DNA from: Valencia hispanica
Lineage: Eukaryota > Chordata > Actinopteri > Cyprinodontiformes > Valenciidae
Length of the DNA: 64,000 nt
Reading direction: 5' to 3'
NCBI GenBank assembly: GCA_963556495.2
Contig: OY747712.1
Coordinates: 52,756,069 to 52,820,068, forward strand
In this document: in pieces, positions 21,075-33,433 of the stretch
Layout: the number at the start of each line of letters is the position of its first letter
Position numbering within the stretch: position 1 is the stretch's first letter
The notes under the pieces: model-generated
What the model saw: only the letters and a program-made list of their open reading frames with translations
The model's database searches: none
Told to the model about the DNA's origin: nothing
Translations under genes and position numbers: made by a program

Positions 21075-23287
21075 ATGGCTTTGTCAAAAATACGTAAAGT
21101 GGACTAGGAAAATCGGACATTTAAAGATGAATGGACAGAAGCTTACGCTTTTGTTTTCCTTCACTGGCTGTACGACCAGTTTGCCTTATATGATCTGAAT
21201 CAGTCTGACTTATAAAGAGTGGAAATCTGAAGAGACATTATGAAACCAAACATAAGAACTTTCACCAAAGCTATACGCCTTGGTCTGACGGTAGGACAAG
21301 AACAATCAATGAACTGAGGGGACGGTATGAGAGCTACACGGCTGATAACTTACGTCTCTTACGGCTCAACAGAGAGCATACGAGTGTTCACTGCGAGTAC
21401 AGTGGATTTTAGAAAAACATAAAAAACCTTTCACTGATTAGGAAATTATCAAAGAGTGCATAGAAGCTGTGGCAGAAACACTTCTAGATGTTATACATAT
21501 TGCAGGTTTAATATTTTCTAAAATGCATATAAAATGTTGTCCAAAAATCTGAAATGTTTATTGAGGGTATTTTCAATTTTACAATGCATAATGGCACAAA
21601 TTTTTATTCAAAAGTTTCATAAACTTGACCTGTGACGTAAGAGAGGAGAATCATATGTGTTGGGCTGCCGCAGCTCAGTAGGTAGTTGTCAGCTCAAGCG
21701 GTCATGTTATTGACAAGTCAGTGTTCAGCAGTTCTGGAATCCGTTCATTTTTCTTAAAAATTGTCAAGTATTGTGTTTGCTGTACAAACACCAGCCTGTC
21801 AGGACATTGAGTCCACATGTTTAAAAAGAAAACGGCACTATCTTCTGTGTCTGGGTGCGTTTTGTGCGGCAGAAACTGCACTTAACTTCTGCTTTGGCTA
21901 TGAAAAACGCCAAAGCAGCAACGTGATGGATTTTTTTATGGGATACCGAAGCAAAGATCAGGTGCAATTCACACCAGGCGCAGCAGTGCCTTCGGTGCTT
22001 ACAGCTTCATCAGGACCGCTGTCTAACCCTGTCATGGACATTGGCCGAGTGTCTCTTTCCCCAACCTCTCTCCCCTTTCTGTATCCTATCCACTGTCAAT
22101 AAAGGCCACTGTGGTCACAAAACCTTTTACCCCCAATTTCCACGGCATGCGCTCCGCTCCGCTCTGGCACGCACTCCTCAGAAAAAACGCTACCATTGTA
22201 GTCAATGAGAGCATTTCCACCGCTTCGCCATCTGGCAAAAATAGGATCGATTCTATTTTTGCCGGACGCCGGAGCTACTCCGCAGTCAATCTACACAAAT
22301 CACTAAGCACAAACAGGATATGGAACAACCACATTTCCAATAAAGATGGACTAGAATTTTTTTGTATGCATAGCTATGTTCATATAAACCCGCATATATT
22401 TATACATATGTTGTCCAAAGTATCTTGACACAGAATAACAGAGAATAACTGTTATCTTCTGTTAGTCTTCCACGGAATTAAAAGTTTTGTTCTGACTTCT
22501 GCATTTATTACTGGCTTTTATCGCGAGATCTCGCAATTCCCGTGCATGCTTCTTTGAGCACCTCTGGGCTGCGGACTGGAGCGGAGCGGATCTAGAGCGC
22601 ATGCAGTGGAAATGGCGAACGGCTGCCTGGCAGACCGGAGCGGAGCGCATGCAGTGGAAATCAGGGGTTAAAAAAATGGTTCCTAATATATTTCACTAAA
22701 CAGTGGTTTAAGGGAACCCCTAACCTGCAACCTGCTCTATAAAGAAAAGGTTAAGCAAATTCCCATGTCTGCCACAAGCACAAGGAGAGCAGAACTGTTA
22801 TCCCAAGATGTACAGACCCAGCTTGACTGTGCTATTCAGAGTGCTCCATGCAAAGTGTTAGCTGATGAATCAACAGACATGAATGGCAATGCCCAGCTTT
22901 TGGTATATGTCAGATCACAAAGAGAGTAAAGCTTTTGTGGAGGATCTTTGAGGCATCGCATCACTAAAAACACACACCAGAGGGGAGGACATTTACTCAG
23001 CAATTAAAGAAATGTTGACTGAAAGAGGGATAAACCTGAAAAAAGTTGTCTCTATTACTACTGATGGGGCACCTTCAATGATGGGATGAGAAAAAGGAGC
23101 AGTTACTCGACTAAAGGAGGACAACCCGGACCTGTTGTCATACCAATGTATTCTCCAAACGTCTGTTCTGTGTTCCTCCCTTTCACAGGAATACTAAACT
23201 TGTTAACTTCCTACATGCTTCTTCATCTCATCAGCATTGTTTGCTTCGAGAATTTTTAACAGAGGTGAATGCAGATAAAGATGACTT
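21075..23287 (+). pseudogene. hAT transposase (BED zinc finger, ZBED5/GTF2IRD2-like), N-terminal two thirds
   Basis: The ATG at 21075 starts MALSKIRKVD. After a frame change the BED zinc-finger end is clear: SGNLKRHYETKHKNFHQSY, then INELRGRYESYTADN and EIIKECIEAVAETLLD near 21490. An insertion with a Harbinger MITE follows. The gene resumes at about 22755 with KQIPMSATSTRRAELLSQDV, CKVLADESTDMNGNAQLLVY (first RNase H-fold Asp of the hAT catalytic domain), EDIYSAIKEMLTERGINLKK and SITTDGAPSMM (second acidic region). It ends LREFLTEVNADKDDL at 23287. Several stops and frameshifts make it inactive. The family includes both active transposons and domesticated vertebrate genes; the defects here favour a dead transposon. 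Confidence 0.8.
22130..22667. mobile_element. PIF/Harbinger-type MITE with long terminal inverted repeats
   Basis: The left end CCCCCAATTTCCACGGCATG continues GCGCTCCGCTCCG and matches the complement of the right end CGGAGCGGAGCGCATGCAGT. TTA flanks both ends (22127-22129 and 22668-22670). The 538-bp element has no coding capacity and lies within the hAT transposase gene. Confidence 0.8.
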
Positions 23288-23288
23288 A

Positions 23289-23403
23289 CGGTACGTTCAC
23301 ACCGAACGCTTCAACGGCATCAGGTTTACATGTAAAGTCAATGCAGAAGCACGCTGACGCACGTCAGCATTTCTGCGTTGCATCACGCGCGTTTTTGCCA
23401 TTC
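23289..23403 (+). mobile_element. Left end of a further Harbinger-like MITE, truncated
   Basis: Directly after TTA (23286-23288) the sequence CGGTACGTTCACACCGAACG looks like a terminal inverted repeat, and CGTTGCATCACGCGCGTTTT follows. The other end is missing because L2 sequence begins at 23404. Confidence 0.45.
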
Positions 23404-25250
23404 AATGATTTATAAACCAGTAGAAGTATTTTGAAGTTTATTCTCTGAGCTACAGGGAACCAGTGTAATGACTGTAGAACTGGGGTGATGTGCTCTACTT
23501 TCCTGGTTCTAGTGAGGACACAAGCAGCAGCGTTCTGGATCAGCTGCAGCTGTCTAATTGACTTTTTAGGCAGACCTGTGAAGATGCTGTTGCAGTAATC
23601 AATCCGACTAAAGATAAACGCATGGATGAGGTTTTCGAGGTCCTGTTGCGATTTTAGTCCTTTATTCTAGAAATGTTCTTTAAGTGTTAGAAGGCTGACC
23701 TTGTTATTGCCTTTATGTGACCCTGGAGGTTCAGGTCTGAGTCCTGATTACTACACCTAGATTTCTGGCCTGATCAGTAGTTTCTATCTGTATTATTGCC
23801 AAGTACTGTACCAGAGAGTCCGACCCAGCTCTCCAGTCGTTCTAGTAATATATCATGGTTAACAGTGTCAAATGCTGCACTGAGATCCAACAGAACCAGC
23901 ACTGTGGTTCTACCACAGTCTGTATTTATTCGGATGTCATTGAAAACTTTGACGAGGGCAGTCTCAGTGCTGTGGTGAGCACGGAAACCAGACTGAAAAA
24001 CATTAAAGCGGTTTGTCATTGTTATAAAGCTATTTAACTGCTGAAACACAGCACAGGAAAGCTGTGGGTAAGATATCAAGACAGCAAGAGGAGGAGCTTA
24101 ATTGGTTAATAATTTCTTCTAGGTTCTTTTGGTTTAATTCATGAAATTCTGACATTTATTCTACATTGGTGTTAGCTGGGTATAACATTGGTGGTTGGTT
24201 TGGTGCTGCGTTACAGACCGACTGTCTAATTGTTAAAATCTTTTCAGTGGAAAAGCTGGCAAATTCATTGCAGGCCCTGGTAGAATTTAGTTCAGGGGCT
24301 ACTGTCACTGGAGGATTAGTTAGTCTTTCCACTGTTGCAAACAGAGTCTGTGCATTATTAATGTTTCTGTTAATTATTTTAGAAAAGAACGATTCCCTAG
24401 CTTCTTTTAAAGTTAACTGATATCTGTTCAGTCTCTCTTTGTAGATCTCATAGTGAAACATTTTCTCTCGGCTCGTCGACACTCCCTTTTTTCCACTACG
24501 TACCAGTGGATTACTTGTCCACGGAGACTTCTTTCTACCTGAGACTACTTTCACCTTAGTCGGAGCAATGGAATCCATGATGTCTGCGATTTTCACGAGG
24601 AAATTATCTACCAGCTTGTTTACTGAGTTGGAGTTGGGAGATGAGGGGTATGTGGTGGAAGGCTAAATATTTTTAAAGGTTTTAACAGAACTGTCCCCGA
24701 GAAAACGCTTTTTTACAGTTATCTCACTGTGGCTAGATATTTTAGCAGAGATGGTACTTTCAAAGAAAATACAGAAATGGTCAGATAATGCAAAATCAAT
24801 TACCGAGATGTCAGATATAGTTAAACTTTTGCTGTTAATTAAGTCCAGAGTGTGTCCTTTATTGTGGGTTGGTTGTTTGACATGCTGGGTCAGGTCGAAG
24901 TTCGGAAGAGTGCCACTTAATGTTTTTGCTAGTCTATCCTGGGGGTAGTCACTATGGATGTTGAAGTCCCCCACAATGATTAATTGGTCAGAATCTATAC
25001 ATTTTACGGAAAGAAGGTCGCTGAAATCATTAAAGAAGTTAGAGTTAAGTTTTGGGGGTTTATATAAACTTAGAAATAGAGTTTTTTTAGGCTCATTTAT
25101 CTGGGTGGCTAGATATTCAAGAGTCAAATGTGTCCAAGGATAGCTTTTTAAAGTTCATTGACTTGTGAAAGATTGTGGCCACACCTCCACCTCGTCTGTG
25201 TTTCCTGCTCTCGCTTAAGTAATTGTAATTTGGAGGAGTAGATTCTATCA
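23404..25250 (-). pseudogene. L2 ORF2: endonuclease and reverse transcriptase, YADD region deleted
   Basis: KHRRGGGVATIF near 25190, then LFLSLYKPP and LIIVGDFNIHSDYPQDRL with SDHFCIFF mark the APE endonuclease (25127-24663). The linker frame 24596-24156 carries APELNSTRACNEFASFSTEK. The reverse transcriptase begins FNVFQSGFRAHHSTETALVK and motif A reads VLVLLDLSAAFDTVNHDILL. After GLSGTVL the sequence jumps to the C-terminal thumb (ENLIHAFIFSRIDYCNS and HITPVL in changing frames), so the YADD active site and its neighbours are missing. The element could not have copied itself after this deletion. Confidence 0.85.
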
Positions 25251-25719
25251 ATATAGATGTTTGATTATTTCTATCTAGCCATGTTTCTGATAAAAAAGGG
25301 CACGTATTTTATGTTCAGTGATGAATTTATCGAATAGGAGTGACTTTCCTCATAGAGACCTAATATTTAATAAAGCTAACTTAAGTGATTTGATAGTCGG
25401 TAGCTAAACCTTCTGACAAGTGATCAATTTGAGATTTGTTTTATTATAAGTGCGTTTGGCTTTAATTTTTTGTTTTCTCTTGCTAATAATATCTTCTATG
25501 ATTTGTTTTGGGGGTGGCCAGACGACTTCTGGAAGAGTCCGGTTCCCTTGCACATCAGATATCCGTGATTACCAGTTCAGGCAAGGCAGAGTACATCCAG
25601 TGTTAGTCCCAGGAGACTGATGTAGTCCAAGTTTCGGTGTTAGTTGTGATCCAAATCTAATTTGTGCTTTCCTGTCTGAGAAATCTCTAAACGAAGAGTC
25701 ATTAGGTGTCGATGAGTCT

Positions 25720-27800
25720 TATGACATTGGAATACTTGCTGGAAGTGTTTGTTTTCTGTCCGTCTGTACAGCCGTATGTGTTGGTGATGAAGTAATATGC
25801 ACTTTATCTGTGTCGGGAAATGTTTGTTCTCTGGAAGTATCAACAGGCCGTGCTCCAAGGTCAGTTCTGGGGTGTTTATTCAGATAACAGAATATATTTG
25901 AGGTCAACAGCATCAGTCCAGCTCTGTTAACAGTTATTTGACTTGAACAAGTGCTTTGCACATAAAAATATTTTAAAGTTATTAATAAATGGGATTGCTT
26001 TTTCAACAGTTTGTCTCTTCAACCATTTATGGAGCATGCAAAGTCGACTGCACCTTTCATCATTCCCTTCAGGGACTGGTCCGCTGATAAAGATGTTTAT
26101 GTTAAGTCCACCAAGTGTCTGTAGCAGATCAGAGAAGTCTGATTTGATAACTTCAGATTGCTTTTTGGCTACATCATTTGCACCTGTGTGAATAACAAGT
26201 TTTTCCAAGTTGGGATGTTGTTCCAAAATCGTCTGGATTTTTTCTGATATTTTTCTCACTGTATTTTTGGGGCAGCTGATAACACTAGTGTTCTGGCTAC
26301 AGAAATCTTCAGCACCATTAATAGAGCCGTCATGTATGATGAGAACTTTTGGTGGTCGTGGTGGTGGGGGGGGTTCTTACTTTGTTATGTGTCCGCTTCG
26401 TGTGGATGGATTTCTCCTGGTGGCCTTGACTGGTCCTAGGGCCTGTGTTGTCTTTTGGGGAACTGAGGGCTGCAAATCTGTTTCTCAGTGGGATACCAGG
26501 GGGAGTTAAATCTCCTGCTCTGGGTTGTGGGTTCTTTCGTTTCTTCTTCCTGGGAGCAGAGAAAGCAGGTGTAGATTCAGTGCGCTTTAAAGCCGGCCAG
26601 TCTACGTCGAATTGGGAATGGGGTGTTCTACTCGTTAAACGTTTTTCGGCTGGAGGAGTAGCGTTGTTCTGTGGCTTCTGTGCGAGACTGTTGGACCGAG
26701 ATAACACTGGGCTGCCAGGTTCTTCCTCCCTGCGTGTAGTCATCGTAGGGCTGGACAATATGGCCAAAACTTATATCACAATATATTTCTTAATTTCGGT
26801 CGATACGATATAATTCCGATATCGATATATATACTATATAAAAGCCTCAGAAAAACTGTCAAGAATGCCCACAACAGATGATTAATTATGTACTTATTAA
26901 ATGGCATTTAACAAATATACCAAGCACAAATTGCACACATTAAAAATAATATTAAAAGTAGTGCCTTTGGATATAAATGTCCTATTTTGTGTGAAGCATA
27001 TTGCATTTGTTACAGAAATGATTTTAGTAATAAATCCTCATAGCATACACAAAATAACGTAAAACTCAGGTGTGTTTTAACCATATAACTTAACAATAGC
27101 GGAGTTTAGTCGGTGCCCAAAGCATTGTAGTCTTGTCCATGCGTTCAACTTGGCTCAACTCGTTAGGAGCACTCATTTTGTTGATAAAACTTGCCTCGTT
27201 GAGATTAGCCTAGCTTATCTGTCTACCACGTCCTGAGCACAGCCAACTGCTGCATCCGGGCTCCTGTCCTGTCTGTGGTGCACGTCATCACTCACGTAGC
27301 CAATGTGTCGCGGCTTTTTCTGTTCGGCTTGAATTGGCTGCGCTCCTGAACGCCGTGAAACGTGAGTCAGTGAAACGCTGTAATTATATACTAATGTATA
27401 TTCCTTCCCTGCTCTCTCTGACCCCTTTCCTGTCAATTAACTGTCATATAACACCCCTGGAGCCCCCAAAAATCATTTTTTTAAATAAAATAAATAAATA
27501 AAAAAAATTACTGTAATTTATATAGAATTACCGGAAATGTGTTTAAAACTCATATCACTCTTATTGAATAAAAGTATACCGCGGTATATATTGATATTGA
27601 ATTATTGTCCAGCCCTAAGTCATCGGTAAAGTTGTCTCTTTTCCATTTCAAGTGTTTAGATCAAAATTAATCTGAAGATTTTGTAGCTTCCTCTCGATTG
27701 TTTCAATTCTCTGGAGCAGTTTCTCAAAGTCCTCAACTGGCAAAAAGCCATTTTGGTAATCCACAGTCCTTCAGAAAGTAATCCAAAAACGAGATCCGGT
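25720..27800 (-). pseudogene. L2 ORF1: coiled coil plus SGNH/GDSL-esterase-like domain
   Basis: The N-terminal part right of the MITE reads LLDRISFLDYFLKDCG and, one frame over, EDFEKLLQRIETIERKLQNL, a heptad-rich coiled coil. A TGA follows FDLNT. Left of the MITE come MTTRREEEPGSPVLSRSN, a basic-proline linker, and then VLIIHDGSI near 26335. The last aligns with the GDS block of SGNH hydrolases, altered here to DGS. LVIHTGANDVAKKQ, FISGPVP and FINNF follow, and NRAGLMLLTSNIFCYLNK near the end corresponds to the final block. ORF1 proteins of this type bind nucleic acid; the role of the esterase fold is not settled. Frameshifts and the stop make it non-functional. Confidence 0.75.
26746..27617. 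mobile_element. hAT MITE with perfect 8-bp target duplication
   Basis: The ends are TAGGGCTGGACAATATGGCC and the complement of TAGGGCTGGACAATAATTCA. AGTCATCG flanks both sides (26738-26745 and 27618-27625). The 872-bp interior is AT-rich and non-coding. The host L2 ORF1 reading frame continues across the insertion once a single copy of the duplication is counted. Confidence 0.9.
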
Positions 27801-28075
27801 CTAATAAAGTGACTTCAGAGGCTGGGTGTATAAAGTAACTAAGAAAAAAGAAAGCCAAAAAAAGCTAAGAAATGAAAATAAGCAAAGTGAAAAAGGCTAG
27901 AAATAAGGCTAGAAATCAGGAGATCAGGATAGGTTGGGAGAGGCTGCTCCTCCTTCAGCAGCCAGAGACGACTATGGTTTCTTCTACACCAACATGGCTA
28001 AGATTATACAGTTTATAACCCACCTAACCTTATACCCGTCCACACACACAAAGCATTGTTTACGAACCCCTCCTA

Positions 28076-28530
28076 TGGAGAGAAAATAGTCTCAAAAGAT
28101 CTGTGTGTGTGTAATACTTGATTTGTAACTTATGTCAGCCTGCTTGTGTGTAACTTTGGGTAGTTGTATGTGTAAAACATGATTTGTTACCCGTAAAAAA
28201 CATTTTCTGCGTAACTTCGAGTACTTGCAGTTGTGTGTTCAAATGTACACACAAATATCAAGAAAGTATGAGTACAAAATACATTTACACACGCACCATT
28301 TCAAATTACTCGAACTTAAAACTAACTACGAATTCAAAGCGACTCCTCCTTAAATGCTGGTAGAATGCTGGGACATCTGAGTTTTCTTATTGCCTTCCAT
28401 CTAAACTTGTTGTTGAAGTGGCAAAAATGTTTGTGAAAGAAAGATTATCTTAGCACTTCTTAGTTGTAACACATAGACCAAAATGTACTTTTTAAAATTC
28501 GAAAATGGTTTCAATATTATTGGGTCGGAC
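28076..28530 (+). repeat. Dispersed repeat, left copy (inverted relative to 43950-44526)
   Basis: It shares AGAAAATAGTCTCAAAA, CACACAAATATCAAGAAAGT and CACATAGACCAAAATGTACTT with the right copy in opposite orientation. About 100 bp present in the right copy is missing here. It ends near GGGTCGGACAGCC, where the Tx1 3' end begins. The family was not recognised. Confidence 0.75.
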
Positions 28531-28599
28531 AGCCTGACAAAATTTCAGAAGAAGAAGATTTTTTTGATTTTTAAAATACCATTTATTCACACATTATTT

Positions 28600-31500
28600 T
28601 CATGTGACTACATCATGCAATACAATCACTGTAATATGGTGCTGAATTCTAATTCACCATCAACAACTTTGCATAGCATTCCATTTTCAGCCCACTTCTG
28701 CACAAAACCATCCATATTTTGGCACACAGAGTGGTATATAAACTCTAAACGAAGTCTGGCCTTTACATTGATTTTCCAGAGTAAAACCACATCACACACC
28801 TGTCCATCTTGCAACTTGTCAAGATAAATAAATAGCCAACTTGGCTTCACCGACTAAAAAATTCAAAACCATAATTCCGGTTTTGTGCTTCTTGCTCCCC
28901 CCCCCAATAAATACTGTGTCAGAAAAAACCATACTAAAATTACCAAAGATCCACCTAAGGATACCAAAAAGAGGTTTAAGCCTCTTGCATTCCACAAACA
29001 TATGAAAAACATTCTCAAGGGCTTTACAAGAGGGACAGGCGTTCGACATACTTGCATTAAATTTTGATTAAAAAGAGTTTGTGGCTATTGCCCCATGAAG
29101 TATCCTCTACTGTGGATCCCCAGTTCTTTTCTTCAACGGTGGACTACATATGGTTGATCACTGTGGTTCACACCCTCTTAATCTATTGGCCCAAACCGAT
29201 GACAGCTTGCCTTTCAAGTGATCCAGATTTAGCACTTTTACAGAAATCTTGTAAACATTGTGTTTTTCGGAGCTACGAAGAGATAGGTCTTTTCCCTCTC
29301 CGCTCCACAACAGAGGTCCATCAGTCTCTTTGAAGGAGGCATCAACACCAGATCTGGGGGGTCATCTGATGAGTCTGGAGCAAGTTCACCCCTACTACAT
29401 CTTCGTAGAAATGTGAAATCGTTTTCTGACTGAAGAAATCTTCAGTGTTACGGCATCCGCCAACGTAGATCCTGCCACTCGGATCAGCCTTCCGATGTTT
29501 ACGATCCCCGAGCTAAACAGCATCCTTGTCAAACCAGACAGGGAGTCGTCGCTTATATCACATTTTTCACCAGCCACTAAGGGCTCCTTCAACTGCCAAT
29601 ATAAAGACTTGTACTCACTTTTTTTCCACTTAAAAAGAGCACACGCTTTAAAAACCCCTTGATAAAAGCTAGGTAAGGTATTCAACACTGGACATTTAAA
29701 ACATGTTAAAAACTATTCAAAGTAGACCCAGACCGCCTTGACTCCTCAAGATATAACAGGCCACACTCTTCCACACTAGATCAGTATTTTCAAACAAGAG
29801 ACTCTTTGCAAATCGCAACCTGAAAGCAGCCACCCAGCTGGCCAGGTGGACCAGGCCCTGACCCCCCTCCTCGAGCGGCAGAAAAAGGACGGCTTGCGGT
29901 ACCCAGTGAAATTTATCCCCCAAAAAACTTATCATCTTTGACTGTATCTCAGTCAACAAGCCATTGCGCGGCTCCGGGCACACCAATCGGTGTAACAGCA
30001 AAGAGGCCACCAGATTGTTTAAAACTATTACCCTTCCCCTGTACGACAGCTGGGGATGTACCCATCGCCACTTTGCCAGTTTCTCTGAAACTTTTTCAAG
30101 AACACCATCCCAGTTTTTTCTGACTACGTGTTTGTTGCCGAAATGTATGCTGAGGTATTTCAACCCATCTGTCCTCCATTTCAGACTCAGGGCTAGTCCA
30201 GGTGGGGTGCCATCCCACCTCCCAGTCAAAAGTGCATCGCTCTTCTGCCAGTTCACTTTGGCTGAAGAAACTTTTTTAATTTTTCCAACAACACCAGTCA
30301 GTATGTCAATGTCATTCTGGTCTTTTACAAAGACAATGACATCATCAGCATATGCTGATAAAACAAATCTATCATTAATACCAGGTAGTGTTAAGCCCCT
30401 CATGTCCGATCTAAGCTTACAGAGGAGGGGTTCCAAGGAGAGCGCATCCCAGACAGAGCACATCCCTCTCTGACAAATCTACACACCCTAAAAGGAGCAC
30501 ACAGACTGCCATTAATCTTCAGTATACTCTCAATCTCACTGTACAACACCTTGATCATAGCTATAAAATCAGCATTGAACCCAAAACTCTTCAAGGTTTC
30601 CCACAAAAAGGAGTGTTCAATGCGATCAAATGCCTTTTCTTGATCTAGTGAAATTAGACCAACATTTTTCCCAATGAACTGGAGATTTCCAAAATATCTC
30701 GAATCAGGAGGATATTGTCCACCATGGACCTGCCTGGCACTCTCAATGCCAATGTTTTGGACAGGATTTTATAATCAGTGCACAACAGTGACACTGGACG
30801 CCAGTTTTTAATGTCTTTCAGGTTTCCCTTTTTTGGCAGGAGGGTGATGACGGCTCTCCGACAAGACAAAGGCATGACACCATCTTTGAGGCACTCAATG
30901 AACACTTCCAGCAAGTCCGCAGAAAAAATATCCCAATAAACCATTGTAAAACTCGACAGTCACGCCGTCAATGCCAGGGGCTTTCTGCCCCTGCATCTGT
31001 TGTAGGGCAGCACCAAGTTCCCTTGTTGACAAAGGCTCAGCCAATGTTGAGTTAGTCCCAGCAGAGACTTCAGCCACTCCGGTTAAAAAAATCCTTCAGT
31101 GCACTCTGATCGCCCACCCATTCTTGAATAGTGATGCGTAAAAACCAACAGCTCTCTCTCTTATCCTGGCCTGCTCGGTCAGTTCAAGTCCATCATCCGA
31201 CAGTAGAGATCGGATGACTTTTGGCCCCGTTTCTTTTCTAGCGCAAAGAAGAAGCTGGAAGAGGCATCCATCTGTGAGATGGTTTTGATCCGAGAGCGAA
31301 CCAGAGCACCTTGCACCTTCGTGTCAAGCAGGTTTTTAGTCTTAAGGATTTCAAAATATTCTTGATTTCCCGTGGACGCGCACAAGCTCTCACACTCCAC
31401 TATATCCTTCTCCAGATCCGTAATAGATCCAGTGATGTCACGCGTGACACCAAGACTATACTGTTGACAAAGTTGCCTAATTTTTACCTTCCCATGATCC

Positions 31501-31877
31501 CACCACTGTCGTAAAGATGTAAAATTGTTTCCTCTGTTTAAAATTAGTCCAATAAAACCCTAAAATATCCCTAAAACACTTATCAGCGATCAAATTGAAA
31601 TTAAACTTCCAATACGCACTCTTGGGAGACACATCCAACTGTGATATCACACATTCAACTAGGCCGTGATCAGTAAGAAACCAACAGCTAAAATTCTATA
31701 TGTATTGATCATACTAAAATGATGTGAAAAACAATAAAAACGGTCTAAACGAGCCAAGGAGATCCTACCTTCCTTGTGCTGGGACCATGTGTACTGTCTG
31801 CAGTCTGTGGCCATACTATTTAAAACCTCACTATATAAAAATAAAATAAAAACCAGCAAAGTTGTTGTCAAGGCCAT
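28600..31877 (-). pseudogene. Tx1-type ORF2, copy 1: reverse transcriptase with C-terminal zinc motif
   Basis: The frame picks up inside the endonuclease (DCRQYTWSQHKEGRISLARL). The reverse transcriptase follows: MQGQKAPGIDGVTVEFYNGL (31000), ITLLPKKGNLKDIKNWRPVS, VPGRSMVDNILLIRDILEIS, and the intact active-site block VLSAYADDVIVFVKD near 30350. WRTDGLKYLSIHFGNKHV and FLGDKFHWVPQ are thumb and connection. CPSCKALENVFHMFVECKRL near 29035 is the CX2C...HX4C motif near the C-terminus. Frameshifts occur at about 30470, 30650, 30940 and 29700. Confidence 0.85.
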
Positions 31878-31879
31878 TC

Positions 31880-33288
31880 AAACCATTAGTTTACAGCAGT
31901 TTTTTTTAACCCTGGTCAACAATTGTTTTAGTCTATACACTTCTTGGTTTGTTAGACCCACTTTTTTTCTATTTGCAATATGACATTTCACTGATCTACA
32001 AAAAGCTTTAACATCAGGGAAAAACGACTCAATGTCCAACCCTTTCATATTCTTCGTTTCGTGTAGGAACTTCTTAATTTCAGCAGCGGGATATGCACAT
32101 CCAAAGGCTGGCTCAGCGACACATCACTTATGTCAGAAAAAACACTCTCACAGTCACTCTCATCTGTTTGGTCTGATTGCAGACCAGACTGTTCAGCTTG
32201 CCTGCTACTCTTCGCCCCCGCCCTCATCTCGGCGTCTCTTTCAGCAAAAACATTCCGTTTCTTGGACTGTTTCTTTCCATTTGAAACGTTAGCCTCCACC
32301 TCCATTTCCCCAGCGGGCTTCAGAAACTCCACAACTTTATCATTCCCTACCTCATCACTCTCCTGCTCACCTCTTTTCTCTCCCTCGCAACACTCAAAGC
32401 TCTTGTCTAGCTTTAAACTCGGTATACCCTGTTTTCCGACCATTTCTCTGCCTTCCTCCAAAACTGACTCACGTACGGCCTCCTCCTGCACAACTATATA
32501 CCTAATGTCAGTGTTTTTGAAGTCAGCATTTGACTTCTCTGTTGTTACTTCCACTGACACACTCCCCTCTGGTACACATTCCAGATTGGAATCACCTGTA
32601 TCCTTCTTGCCTCTCAGATTAGCAACACAAGAATCCGTTGTGCCAGGCCCCGTCACACAGGCACTTACCGTACCTGTTGCGTCTTCACAACTTGTAGCAG
32701 GGGCGACAGACTTATCCCCAGCATTAGCCTTGCTGGAACCAGATTTGTGAGGACACATTCTAACAGTATGTCCTTCCTTCTTACAGCCGAAGCACCTCAA
32801 TGGTGAGGAGGTGGCATACAGGATATAATCATAATCATCCACCTTTACATGGAGCCTCGAGTTAAGCTCTTCATGTCTATTTGCTAAAATCATGAAGGCT
32901 TGCCACCTATGAGAGACGACATGGCTCAGAAAAGGTGACTTACATCCAGAGAAAACCTTTCTTATTGGAGAGACCACCTTCCCATGCCTTGACAATTCAT
33001 TTTTCAGAAACTCGTCACTGATTAAGGGAGGGACATTCGATATAATGACCCGTGTAGCCGGCTGAGCAAACGGAACAACCGCCACAAAAGCTCCCCCCAC
33101 GGTGATTCCCTGTTCCACTAGCTCTACTCTCGCCACAAATAATACCACTGCGCTGCGGATTTCACGGAGCCGTGCCCCACCATCTCTCCGACCGCCAGGG
33201 CAACTTCCTCCACGCTACACGGGAAGCCGGCGTTAACACGGACACCGTGCTTCCTCGTGAGCGCGGCAAAGCCACCCGCACAAGCCAT
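31880..33288 (-). pseudogene. Tx1-type ORF1 with CCHC zinc knuckle, two frameshifts
   Basis: The ATG at 33288 gives MACAGGFAALTRKHGVRVNA, with a frameshift near 33153 into the 367-codon open stretch (33148-32045). That stretch contains an RRM-like fold (RVIISNVPPLISDEFLKNEL, GKVVSPIRKV) and then CFGCKKEGHTVRMCPH, a gag-type CX2CX4HX4C knuckle that binds element RNA. A long acidic/serine-rich linker follows. A second frameshift near 32050 leads to MKGLDIESFFPDVKAFCRS and the end at about 31880. The start was chosen because this Met opens the longest homologous N-terminus. Confidence 0.8.
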
Positions 33289-33433
33289 GGCGCGAAAAAT
33301 CGCCGCTCAGGCTGGCCCACTACCTCCTGACAACAACACTTAAAACTTAAACACGAAACGAAATCAAACGACAAACAGTAACTAGAAAAGCTTAGAAAAC
33401 CACACTCACTCGAGACGCTTTCTCTCACCTTCC

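Larger units (their letters stand above)
23404..27990 (-). mobile_element. L2 LINE with esterase-type ORF1, carrying a hAT MITE
   Basis: Reading leftwards there is a 5' UTR (about 27990-27830), ORF1 with coiled coil and SGNH-esterase-like domain (27800-25720), then ORF2 with endonuclease and reverse transcriptase (25250-23404). ORF2 has lost its catalytic centre and the 3' end is cut off at 23404 inside KILLLVYKS. A hAT MITE lies in ORF1. The two-ORF layout with an esterase ORF1 is known for fish L2 and other CR1-like LINEs. Confidence 0.82.
28545..33433 (-). mobile_element. Tx1-type LINE, copy 1
   Basis: A 5' UTR (33433-33289), a CCHC-containing ORF1 and an ORF2 with reverse transcriptase and a C-terminal zinc motif lie in order on the minus strand. 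The endonuclease N-terminus is deleted at the ORF1/ORF2 junction near 31880. The 3' end carries AATCTTCTTCTTCTG. Copy 2 abuts its 5' end at 33434 in the same orientation. Confidence 0.85.

Noticed and set aside
33162..33428. 88-codon minus-strand ORF at the Tx1 5' end
   Set aside because: It is a shadow frame of the Tx1 ORF1 N-terminus, which starts at 33288 in another frame.
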